Origin: Hymenobacter sp. BT559
Lineage (GTDB): Bacteria; Bacteroidota; Bacteroidia; Cytophagales; Hymenobacteraceae
DNA: 64,000 bases
Assembly: GCF_017571525.1 (NCBI RefSeq)
Contig: NZ_JAGETY010000004.1
Location: 186,001 to 250,000 of the forward strand
Direction: 5' to 3'
Of the stretch, positions 1 through 6,796 are shown in pieces. The notes under the pieces are model-generated. The model did not search any database, was not told the origin of the DNA, and saw only the letters and a list, made by a program, of their open reading frames with translations. The stretch's first letter is position 1. Each line of letters opens with the position of its first letter. A program made the translations under genes and the position numbers.

Positions 1-111
1 TTGGTATTTCAGCCCCAGCGTGTCGGGTCGGGCCCAATACGTAGCCACCGGCTTAATGGCGAAGGCCGCAACACTTTGCAGCACTAGCAGGGCGAGGAGA
101 ACTAAGCGCAT
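1..111 (-). CDS. N-terminus of a secreted protein (partial)
   Basis: Only the first 37 codons are in the window; the gene runs off the left edge. It opens with ATG at 111 and encodes a hydrophobic start (MRLVLLALLVLQ) followed by small residues, which reads as a signal peptide, so the product is exported. The next residues (ATYWARPDTLGLKY) are not enough to name a family. A terminator-like hairpin separates it from the peptidase gene upstream on the same strand, so it has its own promoter or depends on readthrough. Confidence 0.6.
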   Translation of the reverse strand, partial: MRLVLLALLVLQSVAAFAIKPVATYWARPDTLGLKYQ

Positions 112-132
112 CAGTAAGCAGGGATAAAAGCG

Positions 133-163
133 AAAAGCCAGCGCAGTAGGGGCTGGCTTTTTT
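133..163 (-). terminator. Terminator after the M28 peptidase gene
   Basis: A 10-bp arm AAAAGCCAGC (133-142) pairs with GCTGGCTTTT (152-161), with a loop of nine bases and T runs on both sides. It lies just past the peptidase stop codon and before the next minus-strand start, so it most likely ends the peptidase transcript; it could work in both directions. Confidence 0.7.
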
Positions 164-212
164 ATAGACTTCGGGCTGCTTCTGGCGTTGCACTAACCGC
201 CTGAGTCAGGAA

Positions 213-1856
213 TTATTTTCCAAAGCGCACCCCGAAAAAGTCGCCCTTGTTCCAGCTAGGCCGCTGGCTGGCCTGCGCCACCTGGTAGCCGATAAGGAAG
301 TTGAGCCGCGCATACTGCGCGCCGGCCTGCCAGTCGAACGTGCCGCCCTCAAAGTTGTCCTGCTGCTTGTGGTAGGTCGCGGCGCGCCACTTCTGCACGG
401 TTTCGCTGAGGTTGTTTTTGCCATCGACCGTGCGGTTGCCGTACTTGATGTGCAGCGCCGGCACGCCCTGCACCACAAAGCTGTACTGGTCGCTGCGGAT
501 AAAGCGGTTTTGCGTCGGCTCAGGGTCAGGCTCGATGCTGAGCTTGAGGTAATCGGCGGCCGCCCGCACCGGCTGCATCAAAGACGAGTGGTCGGCCCCT
601 AGCGGCACCACAGCCAGCAGCGGCGCGATAATAGTGGGCATATCGGTGTTGATATCGGCCACCAGCGCGCTTTTCGGCACGGTCGGGTATTTGGCGAAAT
701 AGGACGAGCCAATCAGGCCCATTTCCTCACCCGTCATCAGCACAAACAGCACCGAGCGCCGGGGCTTCACTTTCAGTTTCGAGTAGAGCTTGCTGATTTC
801 GAGCACGCTGGCCACGCCCGTGGCATTGTCGTGCGCACCGTTGAAAATCGAGTCGCCGTTGATAGCTGGGCCTACGCCCAGGTGGTCGAGGTGGGCACTG
901 TGTACCACATATTCGTCTTTTAGCTTGGCATCGGAGCCCGTGATTTTGCCCACCACGTTGTAACTGTCCACATCCTGGTAGCGGCTGCGGTAGCGAGCAC
1001 TGAGCTTGCCGGGCAGGGCTAGCGGGACCGCCTGGCCACCACGCAAGGCGCTCAGCACCTGCCCCGTATCGCGGCTGGCCCCGGCAAACAGCTGCTGCAA
1101 CGTGGCCGGGCTGATGGTGCCCACCAGCTGCGCCGAGCCGGGCGCGTAGCTGCGCGACACGCCCACCCGGCCATCGGGCGCCAGCGCGCTCACCAGGCCC
1201 TTCGGATACTCGGGTAGCCTGGCAGCGGCGTGGGCAGCGGCCAACAGCACGCCCACCGCGCCGTGGCGGGCGGCGGTTTCGAGCACCGTGCGCAAGTCGG
1301 CGAAATACTGGCGCTCATTATCCGCAAACTGCTTCGGCGCCTGGCGGGTAATAACGACCACCTTGCCCTTCGCGTCGAGCCCGGCGTAGTCGTCGTATTT
1401 CAGCTCGGGCGCCGAAATGCCGTAGCCGGCAAATACGAGGGGCGCATTGGCTACGCTGGTTTCGGCCTGGCCCGGGTTGGGGTAAAACGTGACGGCCGCG
1501 CCCACGGCTAGGGGTTGCGCTGCGCCACTCGCCGGCTGCAAGCTCGCGCTAGCCCCCGGCTCCACAAAGGCGCGGCGCAGGCGCACGGTCTGGGTGTAAG
1601 TGCCCTTGTCGCCGGCCGGCTGCACGCCGTTTTGCTTGAGCTGGCCGATGACGTAGTCTACGGCCAGCTGGTAGCCGGGCGTGCCGGGCAGGCGGCCGCG
1701 CAGGCGGTCATCGGCCAGGTAGCGCACGTGAGCTTCGAGGGCGGCGGGCTGCACCGTGGGCAGCACGGCCAGGGCGGCGGGGTCGATAGATTGAGCAGGG
1801 GCACTTTGCGCGAAAAGCAAGCCCGCGGCTAGCCCTACTAAACTTGCGTATTTCAT
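213..1856 (-). CDS. Secreted M28-family zinc aminopeptidase with PA domain
   Basis: 547 residues. A signal peptide (residues 1-22, ending SAPAQS) directs export. Residues about 110-290 look like the protease-associated insert common in this family. The M28 catalytic core follows, with the zinc ligands and catalytic residues in order: H322 in HSAHLDHLG, D343 in HDNATG, E377/E378 in TGEEMG, D405 in NTDMP and a late histidine in PALHIKYG. Proteins of this type remove N-terminal amino acids from peptides in the periplasm or outside the cell. The full set of metal residues is present, so it should be active. Substrate preference cannot be read from the sequence. It stands alone between an inverted repeat and a terminator. 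Confidence 0.9.
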   Translation of the reverse strand: MKYASLVGLAAGLLFAQSAPAQSIDPAALAVLPTVQPAALEAHVRYLADDRLRGRLPGTPGYQLAVDYVIGQLKQNGVQPAGDKGTYTQTVRLRRAFVEPGASASLQPASGAAQPLAVGAAVTFYPNPGQAETSVANAPLVFAGYGISAPELKYDDYAGLDAKGKVVVITRQAPKQFADNERQYFADLRTVLETAARHGAVGVLLAAAHAAARLPEYPKGLVSALAPDGRVGVSRSYAPGSAQLVGTISPATLQQLFAGASRDTGQVLSALRGGQAVPLALPGKLSARYRSRYQDVDSYNVVGKITGSDAKLKDEYVVHSAHLDHLGVGPAINGDSIFNGAHDNATGVASVLEISKLYSKLKVKPRRSVLFVLMTGEEMGLIGSSYFAKYPTVPKSALVADINTDMPTIIAPLLAVVPLGADHSSLMQPVRAAADYLKLSIEPDPEPTQNRFIRSDQYSFVVQGVPALHIKYGNRTVDGKNNLSETVQKWRAATYHKQQDNFEGGTFDWQAGAQYARLNFLIGYQVAQASQRPSWNKGDFFGVRFGK

Positions 1857-1897
1857 GTAACGCGTTGTCTTATTAACGATTGGCGGCGAATAGTTTA

Positions 1898-1992
1898 GCG
1901 CAAAGCTCCAGCTTCGTGCGCGAGCAGGCGTGGCCGGACGACCCTAGCGCGAGTTGCTAGCTGCGCTCGCGCACGAAGCTGGAGCTTCGCGC
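1898..1992. repeat. Inverted repeat, 28-bp arms
   Basis: Arms at 1898-1925 and 1965-1992 are reverse complements with one mismatch (27 of 28), separated by a 39-base loop that contains CCCTAGCG. It sits between the peptidase start and the HIT-NuiA stop codon, where it could fold as a hairpin in the 3' end of the latter transcript. No other copy of this arm sequence was noticed in the window. Confidence 0.8.
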
Positions 1993-1998
1993 TACTAC

Positions 1999-2847
1999 TT
2001 AGCTTTCGGTAAGCTCGGTTTTGAAGCCAGCTAGCCGGCCGGCTACGTCGCGGCCCAGCGCGTAGGCGTGAATTTTCGGGCCAGTGCCAATGCGGTATAC
2101 CTGCGTGCCATCGAGCTCCTGCTTGAGGTACATCTGCAAGGCTTTGAAGCGGTTAGCCAGAATCACACTTCCGGTCACGCCACCATCGGCGGTATGGTTG
2201 CTGAGAAAGGAAATCAAGTCCACTTTCTCTACTTTGGCATCGGCGGGCTCGCCCAGCAGGTGCAGCAGCTGCTTGTCGGCAAGGTCGCCGGCCGGGGCGG
2301 CATAGCTCACGGCTTCCAGCGGGGCATCACTCTCACTGATGAAATTCAGGCCCTGAGTTAGCTTTTGCAGCTGGGCCAGCGTGGCGTCGTTGGGGTCGGC
2401 GGCCGGGGCGGGGCTAGCGGTGGTGTTTGCAGAGGTGGGCAGGCCGCTGCCGCCGGGCACCTGGGCCGCAATGGCGGCGGCCAGCTCCTGCATGCGCGCC
2501 TCGGGCACTTTAATTTTGGGATTGGCAAAATTCATATCCGCCACCTTGTTCATCGGGATGAGGTGAATGTGGGCGTGCGGCACTTCCAGCCCAATCACGG
2601 CCACCCCGATGCGCTTGCAGGGCACGGCCGCCTGCACGCCCTTGGCCACGCGCTGGGCAAACACGTGCAGCGCCGCCAGCGCCTGGGGCGTCATATCAAA
2701 AATGTAGTCGATTTCCTGCTTCGGAATTACCAGCGTGTGGCCTTCCACCAGCGGCGTGATATCGAGAAAAGCCAGGTGGTCGGCGTCTTCGGCGACCTTG
2801 TAGGCGGGCAGCTCGCCCGCAACGATGCGTGAGAAAATAGAAGGCAT
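1999..2847 (-). CDS. HIT-domain protein fused to a nuclease A inhibitor (NuiA)-like domain
   Basis: 282 residues from the ATG at 2847; the frame stays open upstream, but the HIT fold begins at MPSIFSRIVAGELP, which fixes the start. Residues 1-130 are a HIT nucleotide hydrolase/transferase of the Hint branch with the histidine triad HAHIHLI (91-97). Residues 131-155 are an Ala/Pro/Ser/Thr-rich linker. Residues about 156-282 resemble cyanobacterial NuiA, the protein inhibitor of the sugar-non-specific nuclease NucA: landmarks are LTQGLNFISESD, the VDLISFL segment, QVYRIG and the C-terminal LAGFKTELTES. The frame is continuous through the linker, so this is a true fusion in this sequence. HIT proteins hydrolyse phosphoramidate or AMP-linked nucleotides; the second domain suggests protein-protein binding. 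The HIT call is firm, the NuiA call is from remembered similarity. Confidence 0.82.
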   Translation of the reverse strand: MPSIFSRIVAGELPAYKVAEDADHLAFLDITPLVEGHTLVIPKQEIDYIFDMTPQALAALHVFAQRVAKGVQAAVPCKRIGVAVIGLEVPHAHIHLIPMNKVADMNFANPKIKVPEARMQELAAAIAAQVPGGSGLPTSANTTASPAPAADPNDATLAQLQKLTQGLNFISESDAPLEAVSYAAPAGDLADKQLLHLLGEPADAKVEKVDLISFLSNHTADGGVTGSVILANRFKALQMYLKQELDGTQVYRIGTGPKIHAYALGRDVAGRLAGFKTELTES

Positions 2848-2909
2848 AAGCTGTAGGGTAAGCGTGGAATTGCCGGCCCACCGGCCGGGTGCGCAAAGAA
2901 CGCAAAAAG

Positions 2910-2939
2910 AAAGGCAGACCCTAGCGGGCCTGCCTTTTT
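2910..2939 (-). terminator. Terminator after greA
   Basis: Arms AAAGGCAG (2910-2917) and CTGCCTTT (2930-2937) form an 8-bp stem with T-rich sequence on the minus-strand 3' side. It lies 45-75 bases past the greA stop codon, before the HIT gene start at 2847. Confidence 0.65.
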
Positions 2940-2983
2940 CACTTTCTAAACGGCAAGCCAAAGCCTACCCTATCGCATAGCCC

Positions 2984-3457
2984 CTAGCGGCCCACTTCAA
3001 GAATCTCGAACTGGAGCTTGCCGGCGGGCACCGTGATTTCGGCCGTGTCGCCGGCCGACTTGCCAAGCAAGCCTTTGCCGATGGGCGACTTTACCGAGAT
3101 TTTGCCGGCGGCCAGGTTGGCTTCTTCCTCGGCCACGAGCACGTAGTTGAGAACCATGTTATTCTTGAGATTCTTCAGCTTCACCTTACTCATAATGAGC
3201 ACCTTGCTGAAGTCCATATTGGTTTCGTCGATGAGGCGGGCGTTGCCCAGCACTTCTTCGAGCTTCGATATTTTGAGTTCGAGCAGGCCCTGGGCATCCT
3301 TGGCGGCGTCGTATTCGGCGTTCTCGCTCAGGTCACCTTTATCGCGGGCTTCGCGCAGGTCTTCGGCCGCCTTGGCGCGCCCCCGGACTTTGAGGTCCTG
3401 GAGTTCATCTTTCAGCTTTTGCAGGCCCTCGGCGGTATAATAATTGATGGTAGCCAT
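2984..3457 (-). CDS. greA: Transcription elongation factor GreA
   Basis: 157 residues, the usual GreA length, from the ATG at 3457 (MATINYYTAEGL); upstream in-frame codons belong to the leader. The N-terminal coiled coil (residues about 1-75, rich in Lys/Glu/Ala, with LREARDKGDLSENAEYDAAK at the tip) carries the acidic residues that reach into the RNA polymerase secondary channel and trigger cleavage of backtracked RNA. The C-terminal FKBP-like domain contains the typical SPIGKGLLGK segment. GreA rescues stalled polymerase in the cytoplasm. Its promoter, leader hairpin and terminator are visible, so it is a single-gene transcript with a possible attenuator. Confidence 0.97.
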   Translation of the reverse strand: MATINYYTAEGLQKLKDELQDLKVRGRAKAAEDLREARDKGDLSENAEYDAAKDAQGLLELKISKLEEVLGNARLIDETNMDFSKVLIMSKVKLKNLKNNMVLNYVLVAEEEANLAAGKISVKSPIGKGLLGKSAGDTAEITVPAGKLQFEILEVGR

Positions 3458-3494
3458 AAAAATCAGGACTGTTTTCGCGTAGCGGGTGGGTCGG

Positions 3495-3537
3495 TAAAAA
3501 AGAAAGAGAACGGCTGGCACATCGGCCAGCCGTTCTC
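3495..3537 (-). promoter_or_regulatory. Terminator-like hairpin in the greA leader (possible attenuator)
   Basis: On the minus strand a perfect 13-bp stem (arms 3525-3537 and 3506-3518, six-base loop) is followed at once by TTTCTTTTTT (3505-3496). This is a textbook intrinsic terminator, but it lies downstream of the greA -7 element at 3552-3559 and upstream of the greA ATG at 3457. It could alternatively end the transcript of the dehydrogenase gene located further upstream, or do both. Confidence 0.7.
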
Positions 3538-3551
3538 CCCTATCGGTAGGA

Positions 3552-3581
3552 CAAAGATACACCAAAACCGTCTGGCATCAA
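3552..3581 (-). promoter_or_regulatory. greA promoter
   Basis: Minus-strand TATCTTTG (3559-3552) matches the Bacteroidota -7 consensus TAnnTTTG. A TTG at 3581-3579 lies 19 bases upstream, the spacing expected for the -33 element. It places the start site near 3545, upstream of the leader hairpin. Confidence 0.7.
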
Positions 3582-3639
3582 GCAATCAGCCCTGAAGCAG
3601 TCTTCAGCCAGCCATTACGGCAGGCTAAGACGGCTGCCA

Positions 3640-4584
3640 TCAGGCATCCAGCCCTAGCGCCTCAATCTTGGCCACGAGCACCTCGTTGATGCGCTGGTAG
3701 CTCTGGTGCGTCCAGCCGCCGATGTGGGGCGAAAGCAGCACGTTGGGGGCCGCGCGCAGGTAGTCGAAGGTGGCCTGCTGGGCGGGGGTGAGCGAGGACA
3801 GCTTCTCATTGTCGAGCACGTCGAGCACGGCGCCGCGCACGGCGCCGCTTTGCAGCCTGGCCACCAGCGCGGCCTGGTCAACTACCTCGCCCCTAGCGGT
3901 GTTCACGAAGTAGAGGCGGTAGGCAAAGCCGGCCAGAAACTCCTCGTTCACAAACTGATGATTGGCCGCCGAGTACGGAAAGTGCAGACTCAGCACTTCG
4001 GCGCGGGCTTGCAGCTCGGCCAAGGGCACCAGCTCGGCGTGGCCGTCGGTAGTCACGCTAGGGTCATTGTCATACGCCAGCACCGTGCAGCCAAAGCCGC
4101 TCAGGCGCCGGGCGAAGGCGCGGCCCATGTGCCCGTAGCCAATGATGCCCACGGTTTTGGTGCCCAGCTCCTCGCCGCGGTTGGCCTCGCGGTGCCACTC
4201 GGCGCGGCGCACCTCGGCATCGGCGCGCACGGTGTGGCGCAGCAGCGCCAGCAGCTGGCCGAGGGCAAACTCACCCACCGCGTCGCGGTTGCCCTCGGGG
4301 GCGTTCACGAGCACTACGCTAGCTGCCGCCAGGGCCGCTTCGTCGATGTTATCGACGCCGGCCCCGGCGCGGGCCACGTAGCGCAGCTGCGGGCCGTGGG
4401 CCAGCAGGCTGGCCGTGATGCGCATCTTGCTGCGCACCATCAGGCCCTGGTAGGGCCTAGCGGCGAGGGCAGCGGGCACGTCGGCCGGGGTGAGCTTGGG
4501 TTGGTAGTCGCCCTCGATGCCGATGCTCGTGAGCATGGGCAAAAGCGAGGGGTGCATATCGTCGATTATCAGGCAGAGGGACAT
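3640..4584 (-). CDS. D-isomer-specific 2-hydroxyacid dehydrogenase (SerA-like)
   Basis: 314 residues. The central Rossmann fold has the NAD motif GYGHMG (149-154). The three catalytic residues of the family are in place: R231 (VNTARGEVV), E260 (LDNE) and H287 (SPHIGGW). These enzymes interconvert 2-hydroxy and 2-keto acids with NAD(H). The length fits a single-domain type without the ACT domain of long phosphoglycerate dehydrogenases, and the sequence fits the phosphoglycerate/hydroxypyruvate branch, although the true substrate cannot be decided. It starts 12 bases after the small secreted-protein gene and is the last gene of the rsmA transcript. Confidence 0.85.
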   Translation of the reverse strand: MSLCLIIDDMHPSLLPMLTSIGIEGDYQPKLTPADVPAALAARPYQGLMVRSKMRITASLLAHGPQLRYVARAGAGVDNIDEAALAAASVVLVNAPEGNRDAVGEFALGQLLALLRHTVRADAEVRRAEWHREANRGEELGTKTVGIIGYGHMGRAFARRLSGFGCTVLAYDNDPSVTTDGHAELVPLAELQARAEVLSLHFPYSAANHQFVNEEFLAGFAYRLYFVNTARGEVVDQAALVARLQSGAVRGAVLDVLDNEKLSSLTPAQQATFDYLRAAPNVLLSPHIGGWTHQSYQRINEVLVAKIEALGLDA

Positions 4585-4596
4585 AAGGCAAAAAAG

Positions 4597-5202
4597 CTAC
4601 CGCGCTGGGGCGGTCGTGGTAAAGTTGGTGGCGGGCAGCACCATGGGCGTCACCGCGATGGCTTCGCTCGTGGCGGTCACGTCGTGCTGGGTATCGACGG
4701 TAATGGTGCGCAGCGGCAGCGCGCCATCAGTGGCTTGCAGCAACTGGTACCAGCCATACGATGGGCAGCGACTGAACGCCGCGACGCTTACGCGCAGCTC
4801 GGGCGCGTAAAAAACCAGGGTCGATACCCGACCCTCCGCCAGCCGCAGCAAGTGGCAGCGGTAGCCCAAGATGGTGGCCGTGGTGGGCAGGCAAGTGAGC
4901 ACGGGCGGCGCCGGGCGGCGCGCAGTATCGGACAGCAGCCGGGGCTGCCCCTTGGCAAAAGTGTACAGCGCGTTAGCATCGCCGATATACAGCTCGTTCA
5001 ACTGCTTGTTGCGGTCGTAGAGCTTGAAATTATTGCCCTGAATGTAGAACCAGCTCTTCGGCTTTACGGCGAAGTACAGTGTTTCGCCAGCTAGCGTTTG
5101 ATATTCATTCTCATACAAGATGCAGCCGCTGAACTCCGCGCCCGGTCCGGCCGGGGTGCCGGCTAGCAAAAGCAGGGCGCAAAGCGACGGCAACTTGGTC
5201 AT
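4597..5202 (-). CDS. Secreted protein of unknown function
   Basis: 201 residues. The start MTKLPSLCALLLLAG is a signal peptide. The mature part is mostly short beta-forming stretches (FYIQGNNFKLYD, LYIGDANALYTF, STLVFYAPELRVS), the pattern of small periplasmic or lipid-binding barrel-like proteins such as DUF4412/LolA-like folds, but no family motif is certain. Four cysteines could form disulfides. It lies 26 bases after rsmA and 12 bases before the dehydrogenase gene, so all three are probably co-transcribed. Confidence 0.6.
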   Translation of the reverse strand: MTKLPSLCALLLLAGTPAGPGAEFSGCILYENEYQTLAGETLYFAVKPKSWFYIQGNNFKLYDRNKQLNELYIGDANALYTFAKGQPRLLSDTARRPAPPVLTCLPTTATILGYRCHLLRLAEGRVSTLVFYAPELRVSVAAFSRCPSYGWYQLLQATDGALPLRTITVDTQHDVTATSEAIAVTPMVLPATNFTTTAPAR

Positions 5203-5228
5203 GCAACGAGGGAAGATGCCAACCGAAA

Positions 5229-6026
5229 TCAGGCCGCTGACTGGCTGGCGACCACCAGGTTCGTCAGCAGTACAAAATCACTCACCCCTAGCTGCTCGGC
5301 GCGCTTGTCAAAAATCTCGGCGGCCATCGTTTCAGTCGACATGCCTAGCGGCTTCAAGGCATTGCGCAGCGTTTTGCGGCGGGTCGAAAATGCTTGTTTT
5401 ACCACCCGGAAAAACAGCTTTTCGTCGCAATCCAGCTTCTCGGTAGCATTGCGGGTAAGGCGCACCACGGCCGACTCGACCTTGGGCGGCGGCACGAAGA
5501 CGTGGGCCGGCACCGTAAACAGGTATTCGATGTCGTAGTACGCCTGCAAGAGCACGCTCAGGATGCCGTAGGTTTTGGAGCCGGGCGGCTCGGCCAGGCG
5601 CTCGGCCACTTCTTTTTGCAGCATGCCCACCACCTCGCGCACCTGTTGGCGGCTGCTCAGCACCTGAAAGAATATCTGAGTACTGATATTGTAGGGGAAA
5701 TTGCCAATAATGGCCAGCGGCTGGCCCGGAAACAGCTTCTCCAGGTCTTGTCGCAAGAAGTCGGTGGCATGAATGCGGGGGGCTAGCGCCGGGTAGTGCT
5801 GGGTGAGGTAGGCCACCGACTCGGTGTCGATTTCGACCACGCTGGTCTGGTACTCGCTGTGTTCCAGCAAGTACTGCGTGAGCACGCCCATGCCGGGACC
5901 GATTTCGAGCACCTCGTGCACGGCATCAGGCAGGCGCAGGCTCTCTACGATGCGGCGGGCAATGTTGGGGTCGTCCAGAAAGTGCTGGCCGAGGTGTTTT
6001 TTGGGGCGAACGGCGGGATGGGCCAC
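5229..6026 (-). CDS. rsmA: 16S rRNA dimethyladenosine transferase RsmA (KsgA)
   Basis: 265 residues, normal length. It dimethylates the two adjacent adenosines in the 3' terminal hairpin (helix 45) of 16S rRNA using S-adenosylmethionine during 30S assembly. Visible landmarks are KKHLGQHFL at the N-terminus, the SAM-binding IGPGMGVLT, and IGNFPYNIST, the family N(L/F)PY catalytic motif. The C-terminal part has the conserved FSTRRKTLRN segment. It is first in a likely three-gene transcript with the small secreted protein and the dehydrogenase. Confidence 0.96.
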   Translation of the reverse strand: MAHPAVRPKKHLGQHFLDDPNIARRIVESLRLPDAVHEVLEIGPGMGVLTQYLLEHSEYQTSVVEIDTESVAYLTQHYPALAPRIHATDFLRQDLEKLFPGQPLAIIGNFPYNISTQIFFQVLSSRQQVREVVGMLQKEVAERLAEPPGSKTYGILSVLLQAYYDIEYLFTVPAHVFVPPPKVESAVVRLTRNATEKLDCDEKLFFRVVKQAFSTRRKTLRNALKPLGMSTETMAAEIFDKRAEQLGVSDFVLLTNLVVASQSAA

Positions 6027-6154
6027 GAAACTGACTGGCTGCGGTGAAGAACCCTAGCCAGGCCCGCGACGACATCGCGGCGGGCGGCCGGCTCCTCACC
6101 TGAATGAGCAAACTACCCTAGCCAGGCGGCTACGGCGGCCCAAATATCGGCAGG

Positions 6155-6751
6155 CTAGCCCGAAGCGTGGGCCGGCAGTCCTTCGGCCCAGCCGCGCTCA
6201 CCGACTGCAAAGGCTAAAATAAAATAGGTAGCGCCCCCACTTACCAACTCGCCCAACACCTCTAAGCCCAGCTTGTGGGTGTGCACGTGTAATGACGCAG
6301 CGTTTTCAGCCGCGATGAAGGCAATGCCGACTTCGTAGTGCCCGGCCAGCGCTTGCTGGCTAGCCTGGAAGAGCTGTTGGAGCAGACCCTGGCCCTGATA
6401 AGGAGGCGCCAGCAGCACCGGGCCGTAAAAAAACCACTGGTATTCGGCCAGCGGCCGCCCCCGAAAAAGCAGCACCGGCAGCAGCGCCCTAATTTGCTGC
6501 ACCAGCGGCGGGTAGCGCTCGGGGGCTAGCCGCGAATTAATGACAAAGCCAACCAGCGCGCCTTCCTTATACGCCACCTGCCCGGGCACCGAGGCGAGCA
6601 TGGCCGCCAGGGCCGGTACCGTGAAGGTGCCGGTGAGGAAGCCGCTTTGCCGCTCAGCCTTCGTTAGTTGCTGATAGGTGTACTGGCTGGCCAGCGCCGC
6701 AATGGCAGGCGCATCGGTGGCATCGGCTCTGCGAATTTCAACCTCACTCAT
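6155..6751 (-). CDS. GNAT-family N-acetyltransferase
   Basis: 198 residues. It begins with the standard GNAT opening VEIRRADATDAPAIAALA and has an acetyl-CoA loop at LAPPYQGQGLLQQLF (near residue 120; Q/R-x-x-G-x-G/A type) followed by the usual C-terminal strands. These enzymes move an acetyl group from acetyl-CoA to an amine on a small molecule or protein; the acceptor is unknown. It lies 45 bases downstream of the M1 peptidase gene on the same strand and may be read from it. Confidence 0.8.
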   Translation of the reverse strand: MSEVEIRRADATDAPAIAALASQYTYQQLTKAERQSGFLTGTFTVPALAAMLASVPGQVAYKEGALVGFVINSRLAPERYPPLVQQIRALLPVLLFRGRPLAEYQWFFYGPVLLAPPYQGQGLLQQLFQASQQALAGHYEVGIAFIAAENAASLHVHTHKLGLEVLGELVSGGATYFILAFAVGERGWAEGLPAHASG

Positions 6752-6796
6752 AGAAGTGGCAGCTACACAAGGGCTAGCCAGGCTACAGCCAGCGCC

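Noticed and set aside
2848..2961. Longer start for the HIT-NuiA gene
   Set aside because: The extra 38 residues cross the greA terminator and do not resemble HIT proteins, which begin at the ATG at 2847.
3706..5094. Long open frame (462 codons) on the plus strand opposite the dehydrogenase and secreted-protein genes
   Set aside because: Antisense shadow of GC-rich coding sequence; the product is rich in His, Gly, Gln and Arg with no domain, and the minus-strand genes have full catalytic motifs.
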